In this document: positions 6,989 to 13,266 of the stretch, one piece after another
Layout of the letters: every line of letters starts with the position of its first letter
Numbering within the stretch: position 1 is the stretch's first letter
NCBI GenBank assembly: GCA_030629475.1
Contig: DAOVOU010000013.1
Location: 1 to 14,745 of the forward strand
Direction of reading: 5' to 3'
Length of the DNA: 14,745 nucleotides
Origin: Desulfobacterales bacterium
GTDB taxonomy: Bacteria; Desulfobacterota; Desulfobacteria; Desulfobacterales; C00003060
Translations under genes and position numbers: made by a program
Notes under the pieces: model-generated
Databases searched by the model: none
What the model saw: the letters and a program-made list of their open reading frames with translations, nothing else
Told to the model about the DNA's origin: nothing

Positions 6989-7141
6989 CCCCTGCAACCC
7001 GGGGATGAGAGGGACGCTTGCGCTCTGAGCAGAAATCGCAAAGCGAGAGGGAGTGGCACCAGAACTTTCCCACCAAGCCAAAGACAACTCACTTTATTGA
7101 GGATTGACATGAGGTGCACAAAGGTGCTTTAGACATAGCTC
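6989..7141. other. Intergenic stretch before the ATP-grasp gene
   Basis: Together with 6821-6988 this makes a 321-base gap between recognised genes. Base composition turns clearly more GC-rich here. There are fragments of self-complementarity (CCCC/GGGG around 6989-7004; CTTGCG near 7019 against CGCAAAG near 7038) but no clean hairpin, no T-run terminator and no riboswitch I can recognise. Only a weak AAAGGTG (7120-7126) precedes the next ATG. Confidence 0.4.
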
Positions 7142-7972
7142 ATGATCCTATCCTTTCATCCGCGTGTCAACGGGGATGTGAATCTCCGTCTCACCTTAAA
7201 AGGGCTCTTTTCGGACAAAGAGGCCTGGCTGATAGCTTCGGCCCGGGCCATTGTGGTCACACAGAGCATAAAAGCCCATCAATATGAATTCTGCCGTGCC
7301 CATTCTTCTCACCTCTTTCCGGATTACACCAATCGGTTCGGGTTTGAGGGAAAATATGCAAACATCCAGCTATTTCGAAGATTCAAGGCTCCCCACCCGG
7401 AAACTGCCTGCTACAAGTCTGTAGGAGACTTTAAAGTTCGTCATTTCAAAAACCAGGGGCCGCTCATGCCATTCCCGTTTGTCTTAAAAGGAGACCGCGG
7501 TGGCGGCGGTTGGGCGGTTTTCCTCATTAGAGACCGGCGTGAGCTTCTGGAACGCCTTGAGATCCTGGCCGACAAGCGTCTTCATGCCACACTGCGCTTC
7601 ATTGCCCAGGCCTTTGTCCCTCACGGCGGAAGGGACCTGCGCGTGGTGGTCATCGGCAGGATTATCAAGGCCTACTGGCGATGTCAGTACAAGCCGGGGG
7701 AGTTTCGCAATAATGTCGGCCGGGGAGCGGTGATCAATTATGATCTTGATCCTGAACTAAGAAAAAAGGGGATAAGGTGCGTGGAGGATTTCTGCTCAAA
7801 GACAGGGATCAACCTGGCTGCCTTTGATGTGCTCTTTGACCGGAGCCAACCGGAGCCTAAACCGCTCCTTTCAGAGATCAATTTTCTGTTCGGTCGCAAG
7901 GGCCTGGGCGGCTCTCCGCGGTTTTACGAACTCCTGAACCAGGCAGTTCAACAGTGGGCAAGGGAGCTATAG
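7142..7972 (+). CDS. ATP-grasp domain protein, RimK/glutathione-synthetase-like ligase of unknown substrate
   Basis: The product is 276 aa. The C-terminal two thirds look like an ATP-grasp fold. FPFVLKGDRGGGGWAVF (111-127) supplies the nucleotide-binding lysine K116 and a glycine-rich loop. FIAQAFVPHGGRDLRVVVIG (153-172) is the strand pair with R164-D165-R167. FRNNVGRGAV (188-197) follows. TGINLAAFDVLF (221-232) and LLSEINFLFG (242-251) give the metal ligands D229, E245 and N247. Such enzymes join a carboxylate to an amine or thiol through an acyl phosphate. The N-terminal 100 residues are less conserved and probably hold the substrate site. ATG 7142 is the first start after an in-frame TAG at 7136-7138. 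The gene stands alone on + and ends 29 bases from the convergent rsmI, so context gives no substrate. Confidence 0.78.
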   Translation: MILSFHPRVNGDVNLRLTLKGLFSDKEAWLIASARAIVVTQSIKAHQYEFCRAHSSHLFPDYTNRFGFEGKYANIQLFRRFKAPHPETACYKSVGDFKVRHFKNQGPLMPFPFVLKGDRGGGGWAVFLIRDRRELLERLEILADKRLHATLRFIAQAFVPHGGRDLRVVVIGRIIKAYWRCQYKPGEFRNNVGRGAVINYDLDPELRKKGIRCVEDFCSKTGINLAAFDVLFDRSQPEPKPLLSEINFLFGRKGLGGSPRFYELLNQAVQQWAREL

Positions 7973-8001
7973 TGTCGAAGTTACGCGGCTTGTGGGCGAT
8001 C

Positions 8002-8913
8002 CTATGACTTGTCTGGAGAAGTATTGGAACCTTCTTTCTTGAGCTTCAGGGCCTCCTCATAGACCACTTTCCTCGAAAGACCATATTTTCTGGCAAGCTG
8101 TCTTACCACATCCGACAAGGGGCGACCCGTCTCAAGGCGCAACCGCCTAATATCGCGTACAAGCGAGTCGCGCTCGAATTCCCCGGCCTCTTCGTAGCCT
8201 CCCACAAGGAGCGTACATTCACCTTTTATGGCAGTTCGAGCTGACAACACCTTCAGTATCTCGCTCAATGATCCCCTGAGGATTTCCTCGTGGATCTTAG
8301 TCAGTTCCCGTGCCATTACAGCGCTTCGGTCTCCCATCAGATTGATAATCTCCTGCATAAGGCCCAGGAGCCGTTTGGGAGACTCATAGAAAATGAGGGT
8401 TCGGCGCTCTCCTTTTAGTCTTTCCAGGAAGTCTCTGCGCTTGGCGGATTTCCGGGGAATAAATCCTACAAAGACAAAGCTGTCTGTAGGAAGCCCTGAT
8501 ACGCTCAATGCGGCGATCAAGGCCGAGGCCCCCGGGATTGGAACAACCGGGATGGCTGCCCGGATGGCTGCCCGGACAAAATAATGGCCTGGGTCTGATA
8601 TGGAGGGGGTGCCTGCATCCGTCACAAGGGCAATGGAGTTTCCGGCCTTGAGTTTCTCAAGCAGCGCCGGGGTGCGCTTCTCCTTGTTGTGGTCATGGTA
8701 TGAGAGAAGTGGCGTGGAAACCTCGTAGCGCGTTAGCAGTTTTCGGGTCTGTCGGGTATCCTCGGCCGCGATCAACTCCACCTCTTTCAGGGTACGGATG
8801 GCTCGCAGCGTGATGTCTTCCATGTGGCCGATAGGCGTGGCTATTACAAAAAGTGTGCCCGGGGCGGTGGGATTGGTTGGAGTCACTCGATCAGTAGGCA
8901 AGCTCAAAGGCAT
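8002..8913 (-). CDS. rsmI: 16S rRNA (cytidine-1402-2'-O)-methyltransferase RsmI
   Basis: RsmI 2'-O-methylates C1402 in the decoding centre of the small subunit using SAM. The family signature is present throughout. With the start at 8913, GTLFVIATPIG is at 19-29, AAEDTRQTRKLL about 50-60, LVTDAGTPSISDPG at 96-109 and PIPGASA at 125-131. The tetrapyrrole-methylase-like SAM fold continues through FYESPKRL and MARELTKIHEE, and a C-terminal helical extension (about 230-303) ends in a helix-turn-helix-like segment. The open frame extends upstream to an ATG at 8970, but that part (MMWWPSACC) overlaps yraN and is unlike the family. ATG 8913, overlapping the yraN stop by 23 bases, or GTG 8886 are better; neither has a clear ribosome binding site. 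It is the last gene of the leftward operon. Confidence 0.93.
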   Translation of the reverse strand: MPLSLPTDRVTPTNPTAPGTLFVIATPIGHMEDITLRAIRTLKEVELIAAEDTRQTRKLLTRYEVSTPLLSYHDHNKEKRTPALLEKLKAGNSIALVTDAGTPSISDPGHYFVRAAIRAAIPVVPIPGASALIAALSVSGLPTDSFVFVGFIPRKSAKRRDFLERLKGERRTLIFYESPKRLLGLMQEIINLMGDRSAVMARELTKIHEEILRGSLSEILKVLSARTAIKGECTLLVGGYEEAGEFERDSLVRDIRRLRLETGRPLSDVVRQLARKYGLSRKVVYEEALKLKKEGSNTSPDKS

Positions 8914-9295
8914 TCTTGATGATTTCAATATCCGGGTCACCTGGCAGCAGGCGGATGGCCACCACATCAAAGCGGGCCTTCTTCCCCATCTGCTCAGTCT
9001 CTTTCAGGTATTTGAGGGCCACCATCGATATCTTACGCTGCTTTTGGCGTGTCACGGCCCACTTGGGCCCTCCAAACTGGCCTGTTCGTCGGGCCTTTAC
9101 TTCGATAAATGCAAGCACACGACCGTCTCGGGCAATAATATCGATCTCGCCCAATTTACAACGATAGTTTTGTTCAATAATCTTATATCCGTTTTTCTTT
9201 AAGAATTTCACAGCAAGGGATTCGCCGCTTTCCCCGGTGTGGCGCCGCCCATCATTGGGTGGACCTTCCGGTTTTCGAATAGACTTTTTAAACAT
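8891..9295 (-). CDS. yraN: YraN/UPF0102 family endonuclease-fold protein
   Basis: The product is 134 aa from ATG 9295; a TTG at 9313 would add six residues. The family core is clear: HTGESGESLAVKFLKKNGYKI at 19-39, NYRCKLGEIDIIARD at 43-57 and LAFIEVKARR at 61-70. The acidic/lysine set E50, D52, E65 and K67 is the arrangement seen in PD-(D/E)XK-like nuclease folds, to which this family is related. Its cellular role is not established; it is very widely conserved and often found beside rnhB or rsmI. Here it lies between rnhB (75-base gap) and rsmI (short overlap), consistent with one transcript. I see no truncation or missing motif. Confidence 0.9.
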   Translation of the reverse strand: MFKKSIRKPEGPPNDGRRHTGESGESLAVKFLKKNGYKIIEQNYRCKLGEIDIIARDGRVLAFIEVKARRTGQFGGPKWAVTRQKQRKISMVALKYLKETEQMGKKARFDVVAIRLLPGDPDIEIIKNAFELAY

Positions 9296-9370
9296 ATACG
9301 TCGCCAGTTTCAAATCACCGTCTGTTTGGTGGTTGTTTGTTTGGAGTTAATCCCTCTAAAATCTAAAATC

Positions 9371-9979
9371 CTACAGATATTCTCTCACCCCGCGAAAGGT
9401 TTTCCTGTGAATCCAGCAATACCCAAAAGTGCGAATCGCAGCACGGTGTTTTTCAGTGCCATACCCTTTGTTCTGGCCAAAGCCAAATTCGGGAAACTCC
9501 TCGTCATAAAGGCCCATGAGTCGATCACGAGTCACTTTGGCGATGATGGACGCTGCCGCGATGCACCGACACCGCCTGTCGCCATGTTTGATGACCTGCT
9601 GTGGGACCGGAGACCTAATTGGAAAGGTACCGTCAACCAGCAAGTAATGCGGGGCTGGTCTAAGATTATCCACTGCCATACGCATGGACAAGAGGGAAGC
9701 CTGAAGGATATTGATCCGGTCGATTTCTGCCGGATCAACAATCCCTATCCCTATACAGACGGCCTGCTCATAGATAGCATCAAAAAACTGTTCTCGCCTT
9801 TTGGGACTCAATCTCTTGGAATCATCAAGATGGTGGAGAGAAAGCTCTTGAGGGAGGATGACTGCTGCAGCCACTACCGGGCCGGCCAGGGGACCCCTTC
9901 CGGCCTCGTCAATGCCGGCAATCCTTGAATATCCCTGTTTTCGAACCTCATTCTCAAACTGCTCAGGATTAGTGTCCAC
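9371..9979 (-). CDS. rnhB: Ribonuclease HII
   Basis: RNase HII cuts RNA in RNA-DNA hybrids, including single ribonucleotides left in DNA. The 202-aa product has the type 2 signature AGIDEAGRGPLAGPVVAAAV at 21-40, with catalytic D24 and E25. Further expected acidic residues are D116 in LLVDGTF and D134 in KHGDRRCRCIAAASIIAKVTRDR. The C-terminal GFGQNKGYGTEKH and TFGYCWIHRKTF stretches are typical. The longest frame starts at GTG 9979; no in-frame ATG lies nearby upstream and the ribosome binding site is weak. Length matches the family. It is preceded by a repeat-bearing 195-base gap after rplS, so it might have its own promoter. Confidence 0.96.
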   Translation of the reverse strand: MDTNPEQFENEVRKQGYSRIAGIDEAGRGPLAGPVVAAAVILPQELSLHHLDDSKRLSPKRREQFFDAIYEQAVCIGIGIVDPAEIDRINILQASLLSMRMAVDNLRPAPHYLLVDGTFPIRSPVPQQVIKHGDRRCRCIAAASIIAKVTRDRLMGLYDEEFPEFGFGQNKGYGTEKHRAAIRTFGYCWIHRKTFRGVREYL

Positions 9980-10013
9980 GATCCATGATCCGGAAGACCT
10001 AGCGAGCCTTCGC

Positions 10014-10048
10014 GATGCTGGTTACTGGATGCTTGATGCTGGATAGCA
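10014..10048. repeat. Heptamer array, left copy (7-nt period, GATGCTG-like)
   Basis: Five successive 7-mers read GATGCTG, GTTACTG, GATGCTT, GATGCTG, GATAGCA. In another phase the unit is ACTGGAT/GCTGGAT. A matching array in the opposite orientation lies about 25 bases to the right. Confidence 0.75.
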
Positions 10049-10072
10049 AAAAAGCAAAAGCTTACTTATTCA

Positions 10073-10107
10073 ATCCAGTATCGAGTGACCAGTATCCAGT
10101 ATCTGCC
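10073..10107. repeat. Heptamer array, right copy, inverted (ATCCAGT-like)
   Basis: Successive 7-mers read ATCCAGT, ATCGAGT, GACCAGT, ATCCAGT, ATCTGCC. The unit is the reverse complement of the ACTGGAT unit of the left array, so the two arrays could pair into one long imperfect hairpin between rplS and rnhB. Confidence 0.75.
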
Positions 10108-10174
10108 AGAGTGCACAAAGAGCGTACCCCACAAAACTTGACTCATTTGTTAAGTTTTCACCTTATGAAGACGA

Positions 10175-10522
10175 CTAATGGGGCCGCAGTTCCTTGATTC
10201 GGGCGGCTTTGCCTCTCCGCTTTCTCAGGTAATAGAGACGCGAGCGACGAACTCGGCCACGAGAAACAACCTCGATTTTCTGGATGTTGGGAGAATGCAG
10301 CGGAAAAATGCGCTCAACCCCGATCCCATAGGAGATCTTGCGCACCGTGACCGTGGCATTCGTGGTGCCTTTGCGCTTCCTGATGACAACCCCTTTAAAG
10401 ACCTGAATCCGCTCCTTTTCCCCTTCTTTAATCCTAACATGCACCTTTACGGTATCGCCAGGTTTGAAATACGGCAGGTCAAATCGCATTTGTTCCTTTT
10501 CAATTGCCTTGATGACTTCCAT
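10175..10522 (-). CDS. rplS: 50S ribosomal protein L19
   Basis: The product is 115 aa starting MEVIKAIEKEQMR, the standard length and opening of bacterial L19. FKPGDTVKVHVRIKEGEKERIQVFKGVVI and GIGVERIFPLHSP are the conserved SH3-like core, and RSRLYYLRKRRGKAARIKE is the basic C-terminal tail. L19 sits at the interface of the ribosomal subunits. The frame stays open upstream to 10564, but ATG 10522 is the right start: it matches the family and has GGAGG at 10528-10532 (- strand), five bases upstream. The start lies inside the last codons of the preceding RNA methyltransferase gene (stop at 10500), giving a 23-base overlap and likely translational coupling. Confidence 0.97.
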   Translation of the reverse strand: MEVIKAIEKEQMRFDLPYFKPGDTVKVHVRIKEGEKERIQVFKGVVIRKRKGTTNATVTVRKISYGIGVERIFPLHSPNIQKIEVVSRGRVRRSRLYYLRKRRGKAARIKELRPH

Positions 10523-11099
10523 GTTTTCCTCCAATCTCTCTTCCCAACAGCCTGTCAAGCACAATGGCAGCAGCCGAGCGAACAGACAGGTGATTATATT
10601 CTGTGTGCCCCATAATAGGGGTCAGAACATAGTCGGCTTCATCAATGAACTCTCGCGTCAGTCCCCACCCTGTACCGAAAAGGAGCAGGTAAGGATATTC
10701 GTTTTTTAACATCTCTGCCAGTGCACTGTAACCGATATTACGCGGGTGGGGTCTCGCATCGGTCACAACCGTAACCGGAACACCCTTACCATTACAAGCA
10801 ATTTCGTTCCGTACAGCATCCAGAGATACAGCGACCCTGATCAGTCTTAATGCCTCGGTGCGGTCGGGATTGTATCTGGCACCCACACCCTCGGTCCAGT
10901 GAGACACAATCCGTTCAACAAGCTCCCGCTGGTCTGCCAGGGGGGTGACTACATAGAAGGCCGGCACGCCATAGGTTTTAGCAGCCCTTGATATGTCGTG
11001 CAGATCGAGGTTGCTAATGGCCGAAGCAATTACCTCACCATTTTTGTTGTACACCGGATGGTGTATCAAGGCCAAGTAAAGGTTGCCTAAGGCTGTCAA
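10500..11099 (-). CDS. SPOUT-type RNA methyltransferase (COG4752/TM1570-like)
   Basis: The product is about 199 aa. It opens LYLALIHHPVYNKNGEVIASAISNLDLHDISRAAKTYG (8-44), characteristic of this small SPOUT-like family known from Thermotoga TM1570. Later blocks are VVTDARPHP (111-119), the glycine-rich LLLFGTGWGL (138-147) and HTEYNHLSVRSAAAIVLDRLLG (165-186), which would form the knotted SAM site. It probably methylates an RNA, but target and position are not known to me. The only start that fits the family is TTG 11099; an upstream in-frame ATG was not found and no clear ribosome binding site is visible. Placement between trmD and rplS is a recurrent arrangement. The 305-base structured gap just upstream is notable. 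Confidence 0.85.
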   Translation of the reverse strand: MTALGNLYLALIHHPVYNKNGEVIASAISNLDLHDISRAAKTYGVPAFYVVTPLADQRELVERIVSHWTEGVGARYNPDRTEALRLIRVAVSLDAVRNEIACNGKGVPVTVVTDARPHPRNIGYSALAEMLKNEYPYLLLFGTGWGLTREFIDEADYVLTPIMGHTEYNHLSVRSAAAIVLDRLLGREIGGKHGSHQGN

Positions 11100-11197
11100 G
11101 GCGCTACCGAATGTTTCTCCCGATCACTGGGTTGGTGTTCTCTCGCCCGCTCCTTCCAGTCGCTCGAGCCCACAGAGATCACTGAGATAATTTTCCC

Positions 11198-11233
11198 TTG
11201 GCCTGATTTTTTGAGAGGGAAAAATCAGGCCAA
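11198..11233. repeat. Hairpin 1: perfect 14-bp stem, loop TGAGAGGG
   Basis: TTGGCCTGATTTTT pairs exactly with AAAAATCAGGCCAA across an 8-nt loop. An alternative pairing, TTTTCCC (11191-11197) with GGGAAAA (11217-11223), would open the stem and hide the loop, so a two-state switch is possible. On the - strand the hairpin lies downstream of trmD but is not followed by a T-run, so it is not a standard terminator. Confidence 0.8.
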
Positions 11234-11319
11234 ACAGTCAGCCCCTGCCGGGGCATTTATGATCCCAAGTTGGCACCTTTGTCCAATACCAATAAAATCT
11301 TACGCGATAGCGTGGCAGT

Positions 11320-11354
11320 TTAAGTTGAATTGCCCTCTCAGCAATTCAACTTAA
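11320..11354. repeat. Hairpin 2: perfect 14-bp stem, loop CCTCTCA
   Basis: TTAAGTTGAATTGC pairs exactly with GCAATTCAACTTAA across a 7-nt loop. It lies 51-85 bases past the trmD stop on the - strand with no T-run after it. The loop is the exact complement of seven bases in the loop of hairpin 1. Confidence 0.8.
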
Positions 11355-11404
11355 GAAACTCTGAGCCTCTGTGCGCTCTGTGAGAGACAAAAAGAAGCCC
11401 AGGA

Positions 11405-12163
11405 TCATTCACAATGTTTCTCTATTATAGTTTTGATATCCTGCTGGAGTTTTTTCATAAACTCTAGATCGCCCGTTGTAAGAGGCTGGTCCATCAGCAG
11501 GTCAGGCCTTTTTAGGACTGTGCGAACCAGTGATGCCTGTCGTCGCCACTGCCTGATAACACCGTGGTCGCCAGAGAGCAACACTTCCGGCACATTAGCC
11601 CCCTCAAAAGACCTGGGCCGTGTATATTGCGGGTACTCCAGCAGTCCAGTTGAGAACGAATCCTCCTGGGCCGAGTGCTCACTGCCAAGTGTGCCGGGAA
11701 TCAATCGGCTCACTGCATCGATGACCACCATGGCAGCGAGTTCACCGCCGGTCAGAACATAATCTCCGATGGAAAGCTCGTCATCTACAAGATGCTCACG
11801 GACTCGCTCGTCGATACCCTCGTAGCGGCCACAGACTAAGATGAGCCCAGGGTATCCTGCAAGTTCTTGGGCCACCCTTTGGTTAAAGAGTTGACCCTGT
11901 GGCGTGAGCAAAAGCGTGCAAGCCTCAGGATCTTTCTTTCTGGCATGTCGAATGGCCTCTGCCATGGGCTCTGGTTTCATCACCATCCCGCAACCGCCGC
12001 CATAAGGGCGGTCGTCTACGGTGCGGTGTCGGTCTTTGGCAAAGTCCCTGATGTTTATGGGCTCGACCGATATATGCTGGCGCTCAATCGCCCTTCCCAC
12101 AATCCCTCCCACGAGGAAGGCGGAGAACATTTCAGGAAATATCGTGAGAACCGTAAACTTCAT
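11405..12163 (-). CDS. trmD: tRNA (guanine-N1-)-methyltransferase TrmD
   Basis: TrmD makes m1G37 in tRNAs reading CNN codons and so prevents +1 frameshifting. The 252-aa product begins MKFTVLTIFPEMF. It carries YGGGCGMVMKPEP (54-66), the knotted SAM site ILVCGRYEGIDERV (108-121) and LSIGDYVLTGGELAA (130-144), the catalytic aspartate D168 in EDSFSTGLLEYPQYTRP, and the C-terminal GDHGVIRQWRRQASL block. Length and motifs are standard. Its ATG (12163-12161) overlaps the TGA of rimM as ATGA, a classic coupled arrangement. The usual rplS partner follows only after the structured gap and the extra RNA methyltransferase gene. Confidence 0.98.
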   Translation of the reverse strand: MKFTVLTIFPEMFSAFLVGGIVGRAIERQHISVEPINIRDFAKDRHRTVDDRPYGGGCGMVMKPEPMAEAIRHARKKDPEACTLLLTPQGQLFNQRVAQELAGYPGLILVCGRYEGIDERVREHLVDDELSIGDYVLTGGELAAMVVIDAVSRLIPGTLGSEHSAQEDSFSTGLLEYPQYTRPRSFEGANVPEVLLSGDHGVIRQWRRQASLVRTVLKRPDLLMDQPLTTGDLEFMKKLQQDIKTIIEKHCE

Positions 12164-12675
12164 TCTTCCAGCCCTTCAGGAATGTCCACTCGCAAGACCT
12201 TGTGTATGAGATCGATGTGTACCACGACAGTGTCGATTGCCGGGATTAAGACCTCTTTTTTTCCGTCACGGACCACATATACATCGTTGCTCCCTGTGGG
12301 AAAAATGGCCGCTACCCGACCGAGGCGGCGGTCATCCACCGTAAAGACCTCCAGGCCAATGATTTGGTGCCAGTAGTAGGTGCCTTTTTCAGGTTCAGGG
12401 AGCGTGGTTCTATTGATGCATAGTTCGTAGTCGACCCACTCTTTTGCCGCGTCAACAGAATCTATGCCTTCTAAGACCAGGAGAATGCCACGCTTATGAG
12501 GACGGGCCGATTCTATCCCGAATGTTGCAACCGGTTCACCCTTTTGCCTTAAGGCCAGTTGCTTGCCGGGTGCAAATGAAACTGTAGACTCGGCGTAGGA
12601 AATTACCTTGAGGTAGCCCTTGATCCCGTGGGTACCCACAACTTTGCCAATGGGGATGAGGGCATCCTCATGCAT
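12160..12675 (-). CDS. rimM: Ribosome maturation factor RimM
   Basis: RimM binds S19 and assists late assembly of the 30S head. The 171-aa product has the RimM N-terminal barrel opening IPIGKVVGTHGIKGYLKV (7-24), a central KRGILLVLEGIDSVDAAKEW (61-80), and a PRC-type barrel from YYWHQIIGLEVF (99-110), with GSNDVYVVRDGKKEVLIPAI (127-146) and the end VDIPEGL. All are family hallmarks. The start at ATG 12675 lies 6 bases after the khpA stop codon. The stop overlaps the trmD start by four bases. Confidence 0.97.
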   Translation of the reverse strand: MHEDALIPIGKVVGTHGIKGYLKVISYAESTVSFAPGKQLALRQKGEPVATFGIESARPHKRGILLVLEGIDSVDAAKEWVDYELCINRTTLPEPEKGTYYWHQIIGLEVFTVDDRRLGRVAAIFPTGSNDVYVVRDGKKEVLIPAIDTVVVHIDLIHKVLRVDIPEGLEE

Positions 12676-12681
12676 GGCACG

Positions 12682-12912
12682 TTATTCGATGATCTCTAAC
12701 ACGGACCGTTTTTTGATCTTGGCAGAAGCAGCGCTTAAAATGGTCCGTATGGAGCGGGCTGTGCGGCCTTGTTTGCCGATGATCTTTCCAAGGTCATCCT
12801 TGGCCACTTTCAGTTCAATGACCGAGGTTTGTTCGCCTTGCACTTCGAAAACCTCTACCTGCTCCGGATAATCAACCAGCGCTTGGGCTATGTACTTGAT
12901 CAAGTCCTTCAT
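12682..12912 (-). CDS. khpA: KH-domain RNA-binding protein KhpA (YlqC)
   Basis: The 76-aa product is a single KH domain with the RNA-binding loop GKIIGKQGR at 42-50, preceded by the family opening MKDLIKYIAQALVDYPEQV. KhpA proteins bind RNA, often together with KhpB/Jag; in some Firmicutes they affect cell division and expression. The gene sits between rpsP and rimM, its common position in bacterial S16 operons. An AG-rich run upstream of the ATG (AGGGGGT, roughly 12923-12929 read on the - strand) may act as ribosome binding site. Confidence 0.95.
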   Translation of the reverse strand: MKDLIKYIAQALVDYPEQVEVFEVQGEQTSVIELKVAKDDLGKIIGKQGRTARSIRTILSAASAKIKKRSVLEIIE

Positions 12913-12988
12913 TCCCCGACCCCCTAAGAGCGTTACAAGAGAAAAACCAACGTTCCGAAAAAAGGTAAGCTACTGTGCAAAGTCTGTT

Positions 12989-13249
12989 TTATGCATTTAC
13001 TGTTTTTGAAAAGAAGCCCTCTTTCTCTAATATACTCCTGACAGTTGCCGTAGGTCTGGCCCCGTTTTCAATCCACTCCTTCACGCGATCGTGCTTCAAG
13101 GTAACTGCCGCCGGTTTTTTTAACGGATCATAGGTCCCAACGAACTCGAGAAACCTGCCATCCCGGGGTGCGTCACTCGAGGCCACGACGATTCGATAAT
13201 ACGGCTTTTTTTTGGTGCCATACCTGGCCAATCTAATTTTCACAGACAT
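12989..13249 (-). CDS. rpsP: 30S ribosomal protein S16
   Basis: The 86-aa product reads MSVKIRLARYGTKKKPYYRI at its start, with VVASSDAPRDGRFLEFVGTYDPL and RVKEWIENGARPTATVRSIL, all diagnostic for S16, an early 30S assembly protein. AAGGAGGA (13260-13267 on the - strand) lies about 10 bases upstream of ATG 13249 and overlaps the end of ffh, so rpsP is coupled to ffh. A 76-base spacer without an evident terminator follows before khpA. Confidence 0.98.
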   Translation of the reverse strand: MSVKIRLARYGTKKKPYYRIVVASSDAPRDGRFLEFVGTYDPLKKPAAVTLKHDRVKEWIENGARPTATVRSILEKEGFFSKTVNA

Positions 13250-13266
13250 CCGATTACTATTCCTCC

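Larger units (their letters stand above)
11166..11387. repeat. Composite inverted element: two hairpins with complementary loops flanked by CTCTGTG-type repeats
   Basis: The gap between trmD and the RNA methyltransferase is 305 bases (11100-11404) and holds no gene. Hairpin 1 pairs 11198-11211 with 11220-11233 and hairpin 2 pairs 11320-11333 with 11341-11354; each is a perfect 14-bp stem and the stems are unrelated. The loop of hairpin 1 contains TGAGAGG and that of hairpin 2 is CCTCTCA, exact reverse complements. Outside them are short periodic repeats in opposite orientation: GAGCCCACAGAGATCACTGA (from 11166) and CTCTGAGCCTCTGTGCGCTC (from 11359). The middle has two lesser hairpins (GCCCC/GGGGC at 11241-11254; ACGC/GCGT at 11302-11313). 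It could be a miniature mobile element or a structured leader RNA. Confidence 0.7.

Noticed and set aside
7002..7012. Another TGAGAGGG, the same 8-mer as the loop of hairpin 1
   Set aside because: It is not enclosed by an inverted repeat, and one 8-mer match in a window of this size is expected by chance.
6989..7141. Possible riboswitch or small RNA before the ATP-grasp gene
   Set aside because: Only scattered short complementarity; no conserved riboswitch core that I recognise and no terminator.
7973..8001. Bidirectional terminator between the convergent ATP-grasp and rsmI genes
   Set aside because: The 29-base gap has no hairpin followed by T or preceded by A runs.
8914..8970. Longer start for RsmI at ATG 8970
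   Set aside because: The extra residues (MMWWPSACCQ...) are unlike the family and come from reading the yraN coding region in another frame.
9239..9928. 229-codon + strand open frame opposite yraN and rnhB
   Set aside because: It is the antisense of rnhB and the start of yraN, whose catalytic motifs are unambiguous on the - strand.
11241..11254. GCCCC/GGGGC hairpin as an intrinsic terminator for trmD
   Set aside because: The stem is only 5 bp and no T-run follows on the - strand.
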